Assembly (NCBI RefSeq): GCF_013607485.1 | Contig: NZ_SCHP01000005.1 | Coordinates: forward strand, 1-64,000 | Length of the DNA: 64,000 nt | Direction: 5' to 3' | Origin: Bombilactobacillus bombi | GTDB taxonomy: Bacteria > Bacillota > Bacilli > Lactobacillales > Lactobacillaceae | Shown here: positions 17,920 through 26,996 of the stretch, one piece after another | How the letters are laid out: the number at the start of each line of letters is the position of its first letter | Position numbering within the stretch: the stretch's first letter is position 1 | Position numbers and translations under genes: made by a program | The notes under the pieces: generated by a model | The model's database searches: none | Told to the model about the DNA's origin: nothing | Seen by the model: only the letters and a program-made list of their open reading frames with translations

Positions 17920-18840
17920 TTAATCTAAATATTTTTCTGTCCAGGATAGTACCTGTTGCTGATATTTTTCCGGCTGCTTTTGAAAAGACTGTGCGTGTTT
18001 AGCACCCTTGACTAGCCATAATTTCTTGGGGCCAGCATCATTTCGATAATTAATTTGGGCATTAGCTGTTGGTACAAAAGTATCTTTAGTGCCATGGATA
18101 ATGAGTAAAGGCACCTGATTTTGTTTTAATGTCTGAGATGTGTTGCCATCATATAAGTTATAGTGAGCAAACATTTGAGTATACAAATTGGCTGTCGGGA
18201 TTAAGGGAACACTCGGCAAATTAAACATTTGTTTTAATTCATAGCTTAATTCACCATTAATCGAGGCATAGCCACAATCAGCAACGGCCACTTTCACTTG
18301 CGGTGGCACATGCAATCCCAAATAATACATCACTGTCGATGCACCCATGCTGACGCCAAATAGACCAATCTGGCTTTTACTACCTTGGCGATGAATGAGC
18401 TGTTGCAGCCAACCTTGAATATCTTGACGATCCTGCCAGCCAAAGCCGATATATTTCCCCTGACTGCGGCCATGGCTGCGATTATCAGGGGCTAAGACAT
18501 TATAGCCTGCTTGATGAAAAAAGCGAATATAATTTCCTAAAGTGAGACTATTATCACCAAAGCCATGCACAACCACAATGGTCTTTTTTGTCGGGTGAAC
18601 GGCTGGATAATAACGAGCTTTTAAGTGCAGTTTATCAGAACTTGTCTGCCGCCAGGTCGTTTGTTTTTGCTTTTTAGCCCAAACTTGTGCACTAGTTAAA
18701 GGGTGATTACTACCTTTAGCACTAAAACCAGTTTTAGAAAAAGCAAAATCAAATAAATAATAGGCCACACCCAAATCTGCTAGAATAAAAATGATTACTA
18801 AAAATATTAATAGACGTTTAAAGAACTTTTTCATCGTCAT
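17920..18840 (-). CDS. Membrane-anchored alpha/beta hydrolase
   Basis: 306 residues. The N-terminal helix (about 8-28, preceded by KKFFKR) anchors or exports the protein. The alpha/beta hydrolase domain follows, with VVVHGFGDNS (oxyanion region), the nucleophile elbow GVSMGAS, and late acid and His segments HGTKDTFVP and KGAKHAQS. It is an esterase-like enzyme of unknown substrate, similar to lactobacillus S9-type hydrolases. Its ATG overlaps the stop of the HAD gene (TAATG), so the two are co-translated. The second ATG (18834) is an equally good start. Confidence 0.85.
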   Translation of the reverse strand: MTMKKFFKRLLIFLVIIFILADLGVAYYLFDFAFSKTGFSAKGSNHPLTSAQVWAKKQKQTTWRQTSSDKLHLKARYYPAVHPTKKTIVVVHGFGDNSLTLGNYIRFFHQAGYNVLAPDNRSHGRSQGKYIGFGWQDRQDIQGWLQQLIHRQGSKSQIGLFGVSMGASTVMYYLGLHVPPQVKVAVADCGYASINGELSYELKQMFNLPSVPLIPTANLYTQMFAHYNLYDGNTSQTLKQNQVPLLIIHGTKDTFVPTANAQINYRNDAGPKKLWLVKGAKHAQSFQKQPEKYQQQVLSWTEKYLD

Positions 18841-19487
18841 TAGCCGATCTGCGTTAATAAATCTAAGGGTTGCTCAATAGTAGCAATTACTCCAGCTTGC
18901 TGCAGTTCTTCTTGCGTACCGAAACCATATAATACTCCTATGGTAGCAACATCATTAGCCGCTGCACCAATAACATCTGTATCCCGGTCGCCGACCATCA
19001 CGCAAGTTTTGGGATCCGTCAAATGTTCTGTTTTTAAACACGCACCAATGACATCACTTTTATGCATGGTTTCACTTAAGTCAGCACCATAAATACCTTG
19101 AAAGTAGTTATCTAACTGTAAATGGTGGATGATTTTTTTAGCGAAAGGTTCTGGCTTTGCAGTCGTAATATAAGCTTTTTTGCCTAGATTTTGTAATTGA
19201 ATTAATAACTCTTGAACTTGCAGATAAAGTGTTAACTGCTGCCATCCTGTCTGCTCATAAAATTCCTGAAAATCTGCGATTAACCGCGTAGCTAATTCAC
19301 TTTTAGGATCAATAGCGTTATATTTTTCAAAGCTTTCAGCCAAGGGCGGCCCAATAAATTTCCGCAACACTGTGTCTAAAGGGACAGACAAATGTTCTTT
19401 TTGATAGGAGTAGCGCAAGGCATTCATAATTCCTTCGCCGCTGTCAATTAAAGTTCCATCTAAATCAAATAAAATATTTTGCACCAA
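18840..19487 (-). CDS. HAD-family phosphatase (Gph/PpaX-like)
   Basis: 215 residues with the HAD motifs: FDLDGTLIDSG (nucleophile Asp near residue 8), ITTAKPEPFAKK (motif II and III region) and MVGDRDTDVIGA (motif IV). The helical cap between them fits phosphoglycolate or pyrophosphate phosphatase-like members. The TTG start (19487) follows GAGG at 8 bases. It overlaps the next gene. The exact substrate is not predictable. Confidence 0.88.
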   Translation of the reverse strand: MVQNILFDLDGTLIDSGEGIMNALRYSYQKEHLSVPLDTVLRKFIGPPLAESFEKYNAIDPKSELATRLIADFQEFYEQTGWQQLTLYLQVQELLIQLQNLGKKAYITTAKPEPFAKKIIHHLQLDNYFQGIYGADLSETMHKSDVIGACLKTEHLTDPKTCVMVGDRDTDVIGAAANDVATIGVLYGFGTQEELQQAGVIATIEQPLDLLTQIG

Positions 19488-19572
19488 TTTCTCTTCCTCT
19501 TCACAAAAAATTTACAAAATAATATTAACGTTATGATAAGCTTGATCAATATTCTTTTAACTGAGGTGGCTC

Positions 19573-21888
19573 ATGAAAGCAACTGATGTCAACACTGGTC
19601 TGACAGACCTGGAAGTTCAACAACAAATTAAATATGGTAATACTAATCAAGTTGCTAATAATTCTACATCAGTAACTATGATTTTATCAAAAAATCTTTT
19701 TACTTTGTTTAATTTTATCAATTTGTTTTTAGCAGTAATTATTTTTTTTACTGGCAGTTATGAAAATTTATTCTTTTTGGGGCCAGTAGTGGCCAATTTT
19801 TTAATTGGCTCTTATCAAGAAATTAAGGCTCAAAAGCAATTAGATCACTTAACTTTTTTAAATCGCCAGCAGATCCAAGTATTGCGGAATGGCCAAGTTC
19901 AAAAAATATTCCAAGATAATTTGGTTTTACATGATCTAATCATTATTCAAAGAGGCGAACAAATACCGGCAGATGGCCTAATTCGTCAATGTGCGCATAT
20001 TGAAATCGACGAAGCTAATCTCACTGGGGAATCTAATTCTGTCAGTAAAAAAACTGGCGATCAGGTACTGTCAGGAAGTTTAGTCTTAAGCGGCCAAGCT
20101 TTAGTCGAATTGACCGCAGTTGGCAATCATAGCTTTGCCAATAAATTGGCCCATAATGCCCGTCAGCAAAAGCATGATATTTCCCAATTAATGCACATTA
20201 TTAACCGTATCATTAAAATTCTTACTTATATTATTATTCCTCTCGGAACTATTTTGTTTGCAGTTACCTTCTATAAACAACATAATCTTAATCAAGCCAT
20301 TTTAGGAACGTCCGCTTCAATTATCGGAATGATTCCTCAAGGCTTAGTACTCTTGACCTCAGTTGCTTTGGCCGTGGGCGCCATGCATTTAACCCATAAG
20401 CAAGTCCTAGTTAAGTCCATGACAGCTCTAGAAGCCTTAGCACGCGTTGATACTCTTTGCTTGGATAAAACAGGTACCATTACCACCGGCAACTTAAAGC
20501 TACAAAAAATTATTGCTAATAAGTTAGACCAAGACCAAATTTTAACCCTTTGTCAGCAACTAATGCTGGCTACTAAGGAACATAATGAAACCGCTCAGGC
20601 CATCTTAAAAGCCACCACACCACCACAAGAGCTCCCAGAAGTTGCTAGTATTATTGCTTTTTCTTCAGCACGCAAATGGGCAGCGGTTAATTGGCAAAAT
20701 GGACAGCATCTAGCGATTGGAGCACCCTCATTTTTATTAGACGATAATGAACAAATTGCTATTGCTCATAGCTTTGCTCAACAAGGATATCGAGTTTTGG
20801 CACTGGTACAATCTGCAAAACCGATTGACCAAAAAGTTTTACAACCTGAATTAGTCGGTTTTTTATTAATTAGTGATGAAGTCCGTTCAACTGCTGCTAA
20901 TACTTTTGAATATTTACGGCAACAAGGAGTAGCTATTAAAGTTATTTCTGGGGATGATCCGGCGACAGTGCAAAATATCACCCAGCAAGTTAATCTCCCC
21001 CATAGTCAGCAGGCAATAGACATGTCAACTATTGGCAGTCATCCCCATTGGGAAAAAATCGCCCAGCAGTATACTGTCTTTGGCCGTACTTTACCTGAAC
21101 AAAAGCAAAAATTAATTCAAGCCTTACAAAATCAAAAACATAAAGTAGCTATGACTGGTGATGGCGTCAATGATGTTCTAGCAATGCGGCAATCTGATTG
21201 TGGTATTGCGATTGCTGGCAACAGTGACGCAGCCGAAAATGCGGCCGATTTTGTTTTATTAAGCAAAAACTTTGATTCGTTGATTTATGTTCTTAATGAA
21301 GGCCGCCGAGTTATTAATAACATTGAACGGGTAGCCGCCTTATATCTTATCAAAACTATGTATTCAGTTATGCTAACCGTACTCTTCATTTTCTTGCATA
21401 CCGGCTACCCTTTCTATCCAGCCCAGATGACACCTATTAATGCCCTAACTGTCGGCATTCCTACTTTCTTATTAGCCTTGCGGCCTGATTTTTCTCCACC
21501 AGCGGGACGTTTTTTCCGCAATGTCATGCAAGTAGCATTGCCAGCAGCCTTAGATATTACCCTGATAGTAGTCGGGATTGTCGGCTATGGACATTGGGGA
21601 CACCTGAATTTTGCCCAAACTTCCACTTTGGCAGTTTTAGCAATTAGCTTAATTGGCTTTGCCGCTTTATGGATTATCGCGCGACCGATTAATCGGGGAA
21701 CTTTATTCATCTTTTTAGCATTATTTGCTATCAACATCTTTGTCTTTACTATTTGGGGACACCCATTTAGAATCCTCAATCTCTGGCAAAATTCCGTCAA
21801 TTTAGACGCTTTGATTATTCTAATATTATTTTATCCATTATATCTACTAACCCGTGAAATTATCGTGCGCTTGTTTTTTAAAAAATAA
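19573..21888 (+). CDS. Cation-translocating P-type ATPase (CtpE-like)
   Basis: 771 residues. An actuator domain with LTGES (about 150), the phosphorylation motif DKTGTITTG (Asp298), and the hinge GDGVNDVLAM (about 530) define a P-type ATPase. Helix 4 reads GMIPQGLVLLTSVALAVG, which resembles the CtpE-like subgroup linked to calcium rather than the heavy-metal CPC type. No N-terminal metal-binding domain is present. About 8-10 membrane helices are visible, with the C-terminal helices from about 590. The ion is an inference. The ATG follows GAGGTGG. It is divergent from the HAD gene. Confidence 0.9.
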   Translation: MKATDVNTGLTDLEVQQQIKYGNTNQVANNSTSVTMILSKNLFTLFNFINLFLAVIIFFTGSYENLFFLGPVVANFLIGSYQEIKAQKQLDHLTFLNRQQIQVLRNGQVQKIFQDNLVLHDLIIIQRGEQIPADGLIRQCAHIEIDEANLTGESNSVSKKTGDQVLSGSLVLSGQALVELTAVGNHSFANKLAHNARQQKHDISQLMHIINRIIKILTYIIIPLGTILFAVTFYKQHNLNQAILGTSASIIGMIPQGLVLLTSVALAVGAMHLTHKQVLVKSMTALEALARVDTLCLDKTGTITTGNLKLQKIIANKLDQDQILTLCQQLMLATKEHNETAQAILKATTPPQELPEVASIIAFSSARKWAAVNWQNGQHLAIGAPSFLLDDNEQIAIAHSFAQQGYRVLALVQSAKPIDQKVLQPELVGFLLISDEVRSTAANTFEYLRQQGVAIKVISGDDPATVQNITQQVNLPHSQQAIDMSTIGSHPHWEKIAQQYTVFGRTLPEQKQKLIQALQNQKHKVAMTGDGVNDVLAMRQSDCGIAIAGNSDAAENAADFVLLSKNFDSLIYVLNEGRRVINNIERVAALYLIKTMYSVMLTVLFIFLHTGYPFYPAQMTPINALTVGIPTFLLALRPDFSPPAGRFFRNVMQVALPAALDITLIVVGIVGYGHWGHLNFAQTSTLAVLAISLIGFAALWIIARPINRGTLFIFLALFAINIFVFTIWGHPFRILNLWQNSVNLDALIILILFYPLYLLTREIIVRLFFKK

Positions 21889-21901
21889 GTATAATTAAAT
21901 T

Positions 21902-22357
21902 TTATAAAAATCGTGTCTGCCAATCTTTGCCGGCGCCTGTGCCATATAGTTCTGATAAGTCATCTCGAATCATGACTTGATACATCTCCCAAAAGTCGGG
22001 TGCTAGTTGATATTGCTTCAATTTTGCCGGATCCAGCCAAAATACGGGTCCTTCTTTAGAAGATTGCAATTCACCGCTAAATTGATGAGCTTTATACAAT
22101 AAGACTATATAACCTTCGCCAGCGGGCGTAGTAAAGTCCATAACACCGCATAATTGTGGTCGTTGAATAGTTAAACCCGTTTCTTCTTGAATTTCGCGAA
22201 TCATGGCCGCTTGTAAAGATTCACCTTTTTCAACGTGACCGCCAGGAAAAGTAATCCCCGGCCATGTTGGTTTTTGCCGATTTTGTACTAAAACCTGACC
22301 TTGCTTATTAGTAAGCATACACATATTAGTTAAAGTTATTAAACGTGCGCGACTCAT
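21902..22357 (-). CDS. Nudix hydrolase (8-oxo-dGTP diphosphatase-like)
   Basis: 151 residues. The Nudix box GGHVEKGESLQAAMIREIQEE continues TGL (about 39-62), with all consensus Gly, Glu and Arg present. The rest (TNMCMLTNKQGQVLVQNR, YKAHQFSGELQSS, VFWLDP) resembles the MutT/MutX group, which hydrolyses oxidised dGTP. It is the last gene of the glycosyltransferase-yueI-nudix run, starting 17 bases after the yueI stop with AGGAGGG upstream. Confidence 0.88.
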   Translation of the reverse strand: MSRARLITLTNMCMLTNKQGQVLVQNRQKPTWPGITFPGGHVEKGESLQAAMIREIQEETGLTIQRPQLCGVMDFTTPAGEGYIVLLYKAHQFSGELQSSKEGPVFWLDPAKLKQYQLAPDFWEMYQVMIRDDLSELYGTGAGKDWQTRFL

Positions 22358-22374
22358 TTATTAGCCCTCCTAAC

Positions 22375-22755
22375 TCAAATTAAGACAGGATGCGTAATGC
22401 GATGGCGATCATCGGCAATAACTAATCCCATATCATTGTCAGCTAGTGGCCGCGTATTACTGCGAACATTAGCTTGTTCAATAATTGTAAATTGATAATT
22501 TAAGCTCACCGCTAACGATAAAAGCGGCCCCCGATAAGTACTCGACAAACGCCCATTAATGAACAAATGATACTGGGGATAACGCTGCAACACACGCTTT
22601 ACCAATGGCAAATTTGCGGTATTACGTACTTGAGCTACTGTTAGCGCTAATGCAACTCGTTCTTGAAAATTACCTAAAAATTTTCTTTTTTCATCAGGCT
22701 TTAATTGCGGTTTTCCAAAAACATTCTGTTTCAGGTAATCTTCTAATTCAGTCAT
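22375..22755 (-). CDS. YueI-family protein (DUF1694)
   Basis: 126 residues. The pattern FGKPQLKPDEKRKFLGNFQERVALAL followed by a NGRLSSTYRGPLLSLA segment matches the YueI/DUF1694 family, found widely in Firmicutes and of unknown function. The start at 22755 is chosen because GAGGA lies 9 bases upstream; it overlaps the glycosyltransferase stop by 8 bases. No membrane segment; probably cytosolic. Confidence 0.85.
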   Translation of the reverse strand: MTELEDYLKQNVFGKPQLKPDEKRKFLGNFQERVALALTVAQVRNTANLPLVKRVLQRYPQYHLFINGRLSSTYRGPLLSLAVSLNYQFTIIEQANVRSNTRPLADNDMGLVIADDRHRITHPVLI

Positions 22756-23515
22756 GAGTACTGTCCTCGGTTTCATTAATATTATTTTTTAAATCTAAAA
22801 GTGTCTTTACAATCCGGTAATTAGCCAGGCCAATACTTTTAGCACTTTCCAAGTCATACGTATGAGTAGCACTTTTGACATGCTGCCAATAATGATATAA
22901 GGGTATAGGCTGCACATAAAAGTTATGCGCACTGGCTGCATATTGAATATTAAAAACTTGGTCTTCCATCAAAGATAAATCACTTTCAAACTTCAAATGA
23001 TGTTGCTTGATTAAATCCAAACGATAAACTTTATTCCAAGTATATCCCATAATTTGGCCTGAGATTTTAGTCAAATGCCGAATCATTTCCGTCCGATTAA
23101 TCAACCCTTGAACGTGTTTACCCCAAACCTTAATCGTTCCTCGCTGTGATTCCTTATAATAACCACAAGCTGCCATATCAACTTGATATTGTTGGAAAGT
23201 TTTTAAGAAGAAATCTGTATACTGGGGCTCCAGCCAATCATCCCCGTCTAAAAAAGTGATTAATTGGCCTTGAGCTTCTTGAATACCCCGATTGCGAGCA
23301 GCAGAAATACCACAATTATGAGCTTGCGTTACCATTCGAAAATTAGGATTTTGCTTAATGAAAGACTGCGCAATCGTTGCAGTTTGATCAGTAGAAGCAT
23401 CATTGACCATGATGACCTCAAAATGTGAATTAACTTGTGCTTCTAAAGATTTTAAACAACGGCTTAAGAAGCGTTCTTCGTTATATAATGGCATAATGAT
23501 GGACAATAATTGCAT
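22748..23515 (-). CDS. Family 2 glycosyltransferase
   Basis: 255 residues with the GT-A fold: SIIMPLYNEERFLSRCLKSL at the N-terminus, VNDASTDQT (nucleotide-sugar binding), and TFLDGDDWLEP (DxD metal site), followed by MEDQVFNIQ. It would transfer a sugar from a nucleotide donor to a cell-surface glycan; acceptor and sugar unknown. The ATG at 23515 is preceded by GGGTGAG. The first frame codon at 23527 (TTG) overlaps that site and is rejected. Confidence 0.88.
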   Translation of the reverse strand: MQLLSIIMPLYNEERFLSRCLKSLEAQVNSHFEVIMVNDASTDQTATIAQSFIKQNPNFRMVTQAHNCGISAARNRGIQEAQGQLITFLDGDDWLEPQYTDFFLKTFQQYQVDMAACGYYKESQRGTIKVWGKHVQGLINRTEMIRHLTKISGQIMGYTWNKVYRLDLIKQHHLKFESDLSLMEDQVFNIQYAASAHNFYVQPIPLYHYWQHVKSATHTYDLESAKSIGLANYRIVKTLLDLKNNINETEDSTHD

Positions 23516-23611
23516 ATACTCACCCAATTTATTTAAACTATTATTACTACCTTACCTTATCTAGAAACTGAACACAATTTTTTAAACAAACAAATTACTG
23601 GAGGTCTTATC

Positions 23612-24379
23612 ATGCAAAGATTTTTTAATTTTTCTAATACCTATAACTTTCGCGAATTAGGCGGCTATCCTACAAGTGATCACCGCCAAATCCGTAGCCA
23701 TAAAATCTTACGTGCTGCCTATTTATCACGACTGACTGCTCCTGAACTGCAACAACTCAAAGATTATGGCCTTCGCTATTGTATTGACTTACGTTCGGAC
23801 TATGAACGCCAGCAGTGGCCTGATCCAAAGGCAGATTTTTTAACTTCAATTCACCTGCCTTTATATTCAACACAGGGAATTGATGATAAACTTTATCAAG
23901 CCTTGCCTGTTGCTAAACGTTATGATGAATTACCCGGAATCTATCAGCAAGTAGTGCTAGATCACTATACTCAAAAAGCTTTTCGTAGTTTTTTTGCTAT
24001 TTTATTGCGTAATAACCAAGAAGGACAATCGGTGGTATTCCATTGCTCAGCAGGAAAAGATCGAACCGGGATTATGGCAATTTTATTTCTATTGCTGATG
24101 CAAGTACCAATTGAATATATCACCCAAGATTATCTACTTTCCAACTTGATGTATCAAAATCAAGTTGATGCCCAAGTTTTAAACAATCCTAATGACACAA
24201 CTATTCAGAAGATGAATTTTACTCAAGCTGATCAAGCAGCTGTTAAAGCAGTTGCCGCTGCAATTTTAGGAATTTATCAAAGCTGGGAAAATTTTCGCGA
24301 ACAGGTTTTAGGCTTATCAAGCAACGACTATCATAGACTACGTGAACTCTATACTGAACCCCAAAATTCTAATCAATAA
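23612..24379 (+). CDS. Tyrosine-protein phosphatase (DSP/PTP-like, Y_phosphatase3)
   Basis: 255 residues. The P-loop HCSAGKDRTG gives the catalytic Cys145 and Arg151 (C-x5-R). The N-terminus NFRELGGYPTSDHRQIR and CIDLRSDYERQQWPDP are typical of bacterial tyrosine/dual-specificity phosphatases of this type, which may also act on phosphoinositides. It stands alone, divergent from the glycosyltransferase, with TGGAGGT before the ATG. Substrate unknown. Confidence 0.9.
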   Translation: MQRFFNFSNTYNFRELGGYPTSDHRQIRSHKILRAAYLSRLTAPELQQLKDYGLRYCIDLRSDYERQQWPDPKADFLTSIHLPLYSTQGIDDKLYQALPVAKRYDELPGIYQQVVLDHYTQKAFRSFFAILLRNNQEGQSVVFHCSAGKDRTGIMAILFLLLMQVPIEYITQDYLLSNLMYQNQVDAQVLNNPNDTTIQKMNFTQADQAAVKAVAAAILGIYQSWENFREQVLGLSSNDYHRLRELYTEPQNSNQ

Positions 24380-24456
24380 AACATTTATTTCAAAAAATTC
24401 TCGCTAACCATCATTAGAAGTTGCGTACTAAAAACTTGGTATTTATATATAAAATC

Positions 24457-24484
24457 AGGGCTGAGACAATATTGTCCCAGCCCT
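24457..24484 (-). terminator. Terminator of the csc operon
   Basis: A 28-base palindrome (AGGGCTG.GACAAT / ATTGTC.CAGCCCT) with one mismatch that becomes G-U in the minus-strand RNA. It lies 30 bases past the cscR stop, followed by a loose T-rich tract. It may also act on the phosphatase gene from the other side. Confidence 0.7.
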
Positions 24485-24514
24485 TTGTGCCTTTTAATTA
24501 ATATCAAATCTTAT

Positions 24515-25489
24515 TCAGCCCGTTTGGCTTTCCCATAAAGTTACCGGCAATAAATATTCTTTGTCGGTAGGTTCTTTATGCAGCCGTTTTTGTAAAATTT
24601 CAACGGCTGTGCGCGCCATTTTGTCAATAGGCTGAACGACTGTCGTCAATTGCGGCACCAATTCACGCACCATTTTAGTACCATCGTAGCCAATTACCAA
24701 TAAATCTTCCGGAACATGGCGACCATACTGGGAAGCTAACTGCATAATTTGTACAGCATCCGTATCATTAGAAGCAAAAATAGCTTCAACATTAGAATGT
24801 TCTTCAAAAATTCTTCTGAAAACTTGGTCTTTAACTTGGGTGGAAACATTAAAGTCCACTTCATAAGTGATCGGCTGTAAATTATGAGCGTGCATCACGT
24901 CCTCATAGGCCTGCCGGCGCCGTTGGGCCGGGGTGGCTAAATCATGAGGCCCGTTAGTATGAATAATTTTACAAGCACCATGTTCGATTAGACGTTGCGT
25001 CGCCATTTGTCCCCCGCGATAATTATCCGAAGCAACTACTGGAATATCTTGATTCATCACCCGATCAATTGCCACTACCGGTAATCCCTGATGTCGATAT
25101 TGCTGAATACCTTGATTATGAGCCCCAACAATAAGGCCATCAACTTGCTTAATCAATAATTGCTGCAAATAATCCGCTTCTTTTTGGGGGTTATTCATCG
25201 AATTACCAATCAAGACCTTAAAACCCTGCTGATAGAGACGATCTTCTAAAGCCGCTGTTAATTCTCCAAAAAAAGGATTAGCAACTGTCGGCAATAAGAT
25301 ACCAATTAAATCAGTTTTATTCTTATATAATTGTCGAGCAACCACATTGGGATGATAATCTAATTCTTCAATAGCTTGATAAACTTTATCAATGGTCTTT
25401 TGACTCAGATATCCCCGCTTATTTAAAACACGCGAAACCGTAGTTTTGGATAAATGAGCCCGTTTTGCAACATCTTCTAGCTTTGGCAC
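24515..25489 (-). CDS. cscR: LacI-family repressor of the sucrose operon
   Basis: 324 residues. The LacI helix-turn-helix (EDVAKRAHLSKTTVSRVLNKRGYLS) is followed by the periplasmic-binding-like effector domain (LIGILLPTVANPFFGELTAAL, AIFASNDTDAVQIMQLA, VIGYDGTKM). The GTG start at 25489 follows GAGG at 7 bases. It is the third gene of the cscB-cscA-cscR operon and most likely binds the two CTAACCGGTTAG-type operators around the operon promoter. The effector is expected to be sucrose, fructose or a derivative. The symbol follows the gene order and neighbours. Confidence 0.85.
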   Translation of the reverse strand: MPKLEDVAKRAHLSKTTVSRVLNKRGYLSQKTIDKVYQAIEELDYHPNVVARQLYKNKTDLIGILLPTVANPFFGELTAALEDRLYQQGFKVLIGNSMNNPQKEADYLQQLLIKQVDGLIVGAHNQGIQQYRHQGLPVVAIDRVMNQDIPVVASDNYRGGQMATQRLIEHGACKIIHTNGPHDLATPAQRRRQAYEDVMHAHNLQPITYEVDFNVSTQVKDQVFRRIFEEHSNVEAIFASNDTDAVQIMQLASQYGRHVPEDLLVIGYDGTKMVRELVPQLTTVVQPIDKMARTAVEILQKRLHKEPTDKEYLLPVTLWESQTG

Positions 25490-25531
25490 AACTTTACCTC
25501 ATCAATGAATATTTATTTTATTATAACCTAA

Positions 25532-26971
25532 TTATTCCTTGATTTGGTAATTGTTCGTTTGCGGATCTAATTGATAGATTGTGCAATCAAAAGTATTATT
25601 CTGCGCACTTGCCAATGTTATTGTCGGAGCTTGATCAAAGTAATAGCGTTCGGTCATGACAGATTCGCCGTCATTTAAAAAGATTTCTAAGGAACTTGTA
25701 TCTACAAAAATCTGTACCTTCAAATCTGCACTTACTCGTAGTTGTGAAAGCCGGACATCTGAGCGATCAGAACGCCGGATAACAAAGCAATTATTAGCCT
25801 GTTGATATTCTAAAGCAATAAAGGCTTGCGTCTTAGCGTCAGTAAACTTCAGAGAAAAACCTGCACCTTGCAATTGTGTTAAGTCAGTTTGGATATTTAA
25901 TTCTAATTGGGAATGTCCTTGTGTCAAAACTTGTTCTTTTTGAACTTCTAAACGAGTAGACATTAATTGCTGCTGACGTAAAGAATAAACTTCTGCTACT
26001 GGTAGTTGATAAAGCTGGTGTTGACGATAAACTAATTCCCGGGGCAAAGTTAAGGCTCCTGCCCAACCATCTTGTTGTTCAGGCATCTTGCTTTCCCACA
26101 TATTCAACCAGCCAATCAATATGCGCCGACCATCAGGGGCTAACATTGTTTGAGGAGCGTAAAAGTCGTGCCCTTGGTCTAGCTCATGAAAACCACTGCG
26201 CTGAAATAATGGTTTTTGATAATCGAGGTGACCCAAGAAATAACCACTTTGATATAAATTCAAATATTTATCTACTTGTTTTTCAATGCCTTGAGGTGAT
26301 GTCATTAAAACATCTTGGCCATCTAAGTGGAATAAGTCTGGGCACTCCCACATATACCCTTCAGTTGCTACTTCAGCAGAGTGTGCAATTGCTCCTAAAT
26401 ATTGCCAGGATTTTAAATCGGCTGATTTGTATAATAATAATCTTCCTAAGCCTTGCTGATCTTGGCTGCCAATAACCACATAGTATTTCCCATCATGTTC
26501 CCAAACCTTGGGATCTCTAAAATTCTTAGTATTATCTGCTGGTGGAGTTTTGATGATTGGATTATGTTCATATTTTGTAAAATGAATGCCATCTTCACTA
26601 TAAGCTAAATTCTGATTTTGCCAGTAGTTGTCTGAATCACTATCATCATAATAATTATTACCTGTATAAATCAGATAAAGCACACCATCTTTCACAATAG
26701 CACTGCCGGAAAAACAACCGTTCTGATCTTCAGCATCTCCTGGCGTCAAAGCAAGAGGTAAAGTCTGCCAATGCAACAAGTCTTTACTGCGAGCGTGCCC
26801 CCAATGCATTGGGCCCCATTCAGCAGAATAAGGATGATATTGGTAAAAGATATGATAATAGCCTTTAAAGTAACAAAAGCCATTAGGATCATTAATCCAA
26901 CCAGAAGGTGCCATCAAATGATAACCTAAACGATAGCGTTGATTAGTTAATTGAATTGGAGTTTGTGTCAT
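25532..26971 (-). CDS. cscA: GH32 sucrose hydrolase (invertase)
   Basis: 479 residues of glycoside hydrolase family 32. Motifs in order: GWINDPNGF (nucleophile Asp28), YHIFYQYHP, SGSAIV, FRDPKVW (transition-state Asp) and WECPDLF (acid/base Glu), then a C-terminal beta-sandwich with FVDTSSLEIFLNDGESVMTER. No signal peptide, so it acts inside the cell. With an H+-symporter rather than a PTS beside it, the natural substrate is free sucrose, giving glucose and fructose. Sucrose-6-phosphate or short fructans cannot be excluded. It lies 25 bases after the cscB stop. Confidence 0.92.
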   Translation of the reverse strand: MTQTPIQLTNQRYRLGYHLMAPSGWINDPNGFCYFKGYYHIFYQYHPYSAEWGPMHWGHARSKDLLHWQTLPLALTPGDAEDQNGCFSGSAIVKDGVLYLIYTGNNYYDDSDSDNYWQNQNLAYSEDGIHFTKYEHNPIIKTPPADNTKNFRDPKVWEHDGKYYVVIGSQDQQGLGRLLLYKSADLKSWQYLGAIAHSAEVATEGYMWECPDLFHLDGQDVLMTSPQGIEKQVDKYLNLYQSGYFLGHLDYQKPLFQRSGFHELDQGHDFYAPQTMLAPDGRRILIGWLNMWESKMPEQQDGWAGALTLPRELVYRQHQLYQLPVAEVYSLRQQQLMSTRLEVQKEQVLTQGHSQLELNIQTDLTQLQGAGFSLKFTDAKTQAFIALEYQQANNCFVIRRSDRSDVRLSQLRVSADLKVQIFVDTSSLEIFLNDGESVMTERYYFDQAPTITLASAQNNTFDCTIYQLDPQTNNYQIKE

Positions 26972-26996
26972 TATTAAAACCTCACTTTATTTAAAA